A DNA stretch of 23,961 bases, taken from Actinomycetes bacterium. Lineage in GTDB: Bacteria; Actinomycetota; Acidimicrobiia; Acidimicrobiales; Palsa-688. A program made the translations under genes and the position numbers. Positions 22,842-23,961 of the stretch are shown here, one piece after another (position 1 is the stretch's first letter; the number at the start of each line of letters is the position of its first letter). Below the pieces are notes generated by a model, which was not told the DNA's origin, ran no database searches, and saw only the letters and a list, made by a program, of their open reading frames with translations. The stretch lies in contig JAKBBS010000035.1 in the NCBI GenBank assembly GCA_021808425.1, forward strand, positions 1 to 23,961, in the 5' to 3' direction.

Positions 22842-22866
22842 GTACCAGTGGTACCACTGGTACAGT
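22842..22866 (+). promoter_or_regulatory. Perfect 22-bp palindromic operator overlapping a -10 box
   Basis: GTACCAGTGGT followed by its exact reverse complement ACCACTGGTAC occupies 22842-22863. It overlaps the -10 TACAGT (22861-22866), which ends 8 nt before the GTG at 22875. A dimeric antitoxin bound here would block RNA polymerase directly, so it is a strong candidate autoregulatory operator. Confidence 0.65.
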
Positions 22867-22874
22867 TCCTTTCT

Positions 22875-23321
22875 GTGACATTGCGAGCCGATCCTCATGC
22901 CTCGTTCGCCTTGGCCCACCAGTTCAAGGCCCGGGAGGCTCGGGACCACTTCAAGGAACTGATGGACCGAGCTGAGAGCGGAGGGGTGGCAGTGTTACGG
23001 CGAAACTCCACCATGGTGCTCGTCGAGCGCGACGTCCTCGACTCGGCGCTCGCCGCACAGCACCCCTTCGACGTCAAGGTGAGCTTCTCCGACGGTCAGA
23101 TCTCGATGTGGATCGGGCGCGTACCGGTGCACGGAGTCGGCGAGTCCTACGACGAGGCGGAGGAGGACTTCTTGGACGCGCTGGTCGACTATGCGGAGAC
23201 CTGGGTGACCGAGCTGCGATTCGCTCCCAACCACAAGACCAACGCAGGCTTGGTTAAACGCGTACTCATGTTCGCCGGCGACCGCGACGAGCTACGCCGG
23301 GTCGTCTTCGGCGACGAGTGA
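22875..23321 (+). CDS. Phd/HicB-like antitoxin
   Basis: A 148-residue protein with two parts. The N-terminus FALAHQFKAREARDHFKELMDRAESGGVAVLRRNSTMVLVERDVLDSAL resembles a Phd/YefM DNA-binding antitoxin domain. The C-terminus VKVSFSDGQISMWIGRVPVHGVGESYDEAEEDFLDALVDYAETW resembles the HicB partial RNase-H-like fold. The GTG at 22875 is favoured by the -10 box 8 nt upstream; longer in-frame sequence precedes the promoter and is not coding. The stop overlaps the toxin GTG (GTGA). It should neutralise the downstream protein and bind the palindrome next to its start. Confidence 0.78.
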   Translation: MTLRADPHASFALAHQFKAREARDHFKELMDRAESGGVAVLRRNSTMVLVERDVLDSALAAQHPFDVKVSFSDGQISMWIGRVPVHGVGESYDEAEEDFLDALVDYAETWVTELRFAPNHKTNAGLVKRVLMFAGDRDELRRVVFGDE

Positions 23322-23749
23322 GACCCCTTACCCATGCGGCCCACCGAAGGTTCGTGGAGACCGAAGACTGGACCGAGAAGGGTACGGCGCGGGGCTCTCG
23401 CAAGACCGGGAGCCACTACCGGTACAACCTGACCTTGGCCACCGGAGAGGTCCTTACGACTCGCCTGTCTCACGGAGCCGGCCAAATCAACGATCCAAAG
23501 CTCGTTGCCGCCATCCTCCGGGACCAGCTGGCCGTCTCCGAGGAAGACTTCTGGGCCTGTGTGGATAGCGGCAGACCGCCCCCGCGACCAAAGTCGCAGG
23601 AGCCACCCCCAGCGGAAGAAGCCCTCGACGCGAAACTCGTGCGGAACCTGATCCGAAAGGTGAAGCTCAGCGAGACGGAGATTGCCGGACTTACGAAGGC
23701 AGAAGCAGAGCGCCGCTGGGAAAACTATCTCGCTGGAAGAGGAAGCTGA
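23318..23749 (+). CDS. HicA-like toxin (cytotoxic translational repressor type)
   Basis: A 143-residue protein. The N-terminal 95 residues (THAAHRRFVETEDWTEKGTARGSRKTGSHYRYNLTLATGEVLTTRLSHGAGQI...ILRDQLAVSEEDFWACV) resemble actinobacterial 'cytotoxic translational repressor' toxins with a HicA-like double-stranded-RNA-binding fold; the GSHYRY segment matches the position of the catalytic His in HicA. The C-terminal 45 residues (PPAEEALDAKLVRNLIRKVKLSETEIAGLTKAEAERRWENYLAG) form an extra charged helical extension not seen in short HicA proteins. Start overlap with the antitoxin (GTGA) indicates coupling. Likely an mRNA interferase; the target is unknown. Confidence 0.72.
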   Translation: MRPLTHAAHRRFVETEDWTEKGTARGSRKTGSHYRYNLTLATGEVLTTRLSHGAGQINDPKLVAAILRDQLAVSEEDFWACVDSGRPPPRPKSQEPPPAEEALDAKLVRNLIRKVKLSETEIAGLTKAEAERRWENYLAGRGS

Positions 23750-23880
23750 CAGGGCGGACATGCCACGGCGCTTCCTGCAAGCACCGAGCGTCCCATCTGG
23801 GCGTCCGCATGCCACCACGATCACTGCCGGGCACGCCGCGCAGCGGAGGTCATTCTCGGACCGGTGGGGCACGGGTGTGG

Positions 23881-23961
23881 CACGACGGCCCGTCGGGGAC
23901 GCCCCGACCGGCCCCCGGACAGCAAGAAAGGCCCTGTAACCAGGGCCTTTCTCAGTGGTCG
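23881..23961 (+). repeat. 81-bp imperfect direct repeat, copy B (truncated by window end)
   Basis: Same orientation and spacing as copy A at 19721-19801, with 71 of 81 positions identical by eye. It lies 3' of the HicA-like gene and includes the second copy of the hairpin terminator. The 12-mer GTGTGGCACGAC overlaps its left edge (23875-23886). Confidence 0.75.
23925..23952. terminator. Strong hairpin terminator in repeat copy B
   Basis: The stem AGAAAGGCCCTG/CAGGGCCTTTCT is identical to that of copy A, with loop TAAC instead of TTCC. The conserved stem with a changed loop suggests selection for terminator function. It can end transcripts from the HicA-like module and also from any minus-strand gene beyond the window edge. 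Confidence 0.8.

Noticed and set aside
22287..22874. N-terminal 196-residue extension of the Phd/HicB-like antitoxin
   Set aside because: It crosses the palindromic operator and -10 box and reads as low-complexity sequence. The Phd-like domain starts just after the GTG at 22875.
23953..23961. Possible tRNA beginning at the window edge after terminator copy B
   Set aside because: Only nine bases are available; the idea rests on general experience that such terminators sit beside tRNA genes and cannot be tested here.
1..23961. CRISPR array, insertion sequence or intact integrase
   Set aside because: No regularly spaced repeats, no DDE transposase motifs and no complete tyrosine or serine recombinase were found on either strand.

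Overview
This is a GC-rich window (estimated by eye, not counted) with actinobacterial traits. It has many GTG starts, a SigE-like ECF sigma factor, a DksA/TraR C4 zinc-finger protein and several toxin-antitoxin modules. Several genes have a TANNNT-like -10 box ending 6-8 nt before the start codon, which is the leaderless-mRNA arrangement common in Actinomycetota. I cannot place it below phylum with confidence. Most of the left two-thirds looks like ordinary chromosomal metabolism; the right third is accessory.

Left part (1-8.4 kb). A minus-strand tRNA-Ala(UGC) is followed by a plus-strand 14-TM drug-efflux MFS protein (DHA2 type). A minus-strand series follows, read from right to left: a GNAT acyltransferase and an o-succinylbenzoate synthase/N-succinylamino acid racemase-like enolase (ATGA-coupled); an SDR dehydrogenase and an enoyl-CoA hydratase (5-nt gap, with their own leaderless promoter); then an acyltransferase-3 membrane protein and a secreted or anchored PHB-depolymerase/feruloyl-esterase-like hydrolase (GTGA-coupled). 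A divergent low-molecular-weight protein-tyrosine-phosphatase-like gene follows.

Central operon (8.5-14.9 kb). Four tightly coupled plus-strand genes make one catabolic route. They are a DDAH/arginine-deiminase-family guanidine hydrolase, an ornithine cyclodeaminase, a CtlX-type citrulline hydrolase and a bifunctional proline dehydrogenase/P5C dehydrogenase (PutA). Together they can take arginine or a methylated arginine through citrulline, ornithine and proline to glutamate. A convergent Lrp/AsnC regulator sits at the 3' end and is the obvious candidate regulator.

Right part (15.5-24 kb). This is an accessory zone with four toxin-antitoxin-like modules: MazEF, RHH/PIN, AbiEi/AbiEii-like, and a Phd/HicB-like antitoxin with a HicA-like partner. 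They are interleaved with an ECF sigma factor/membrane-protein pair and a DksA/TraR protein. The region also holds a truncated DinB-like fragment, a divergent pair of unknown genes, and an 81-bp imperfect direct repeat carrying a strong hairpin terminator. One repeat copy lies at 19.7 kb and the other at the very end of the window, bracketing two of the TA modules. Perfect or near-perfect palindromes sit at three TA promoters.
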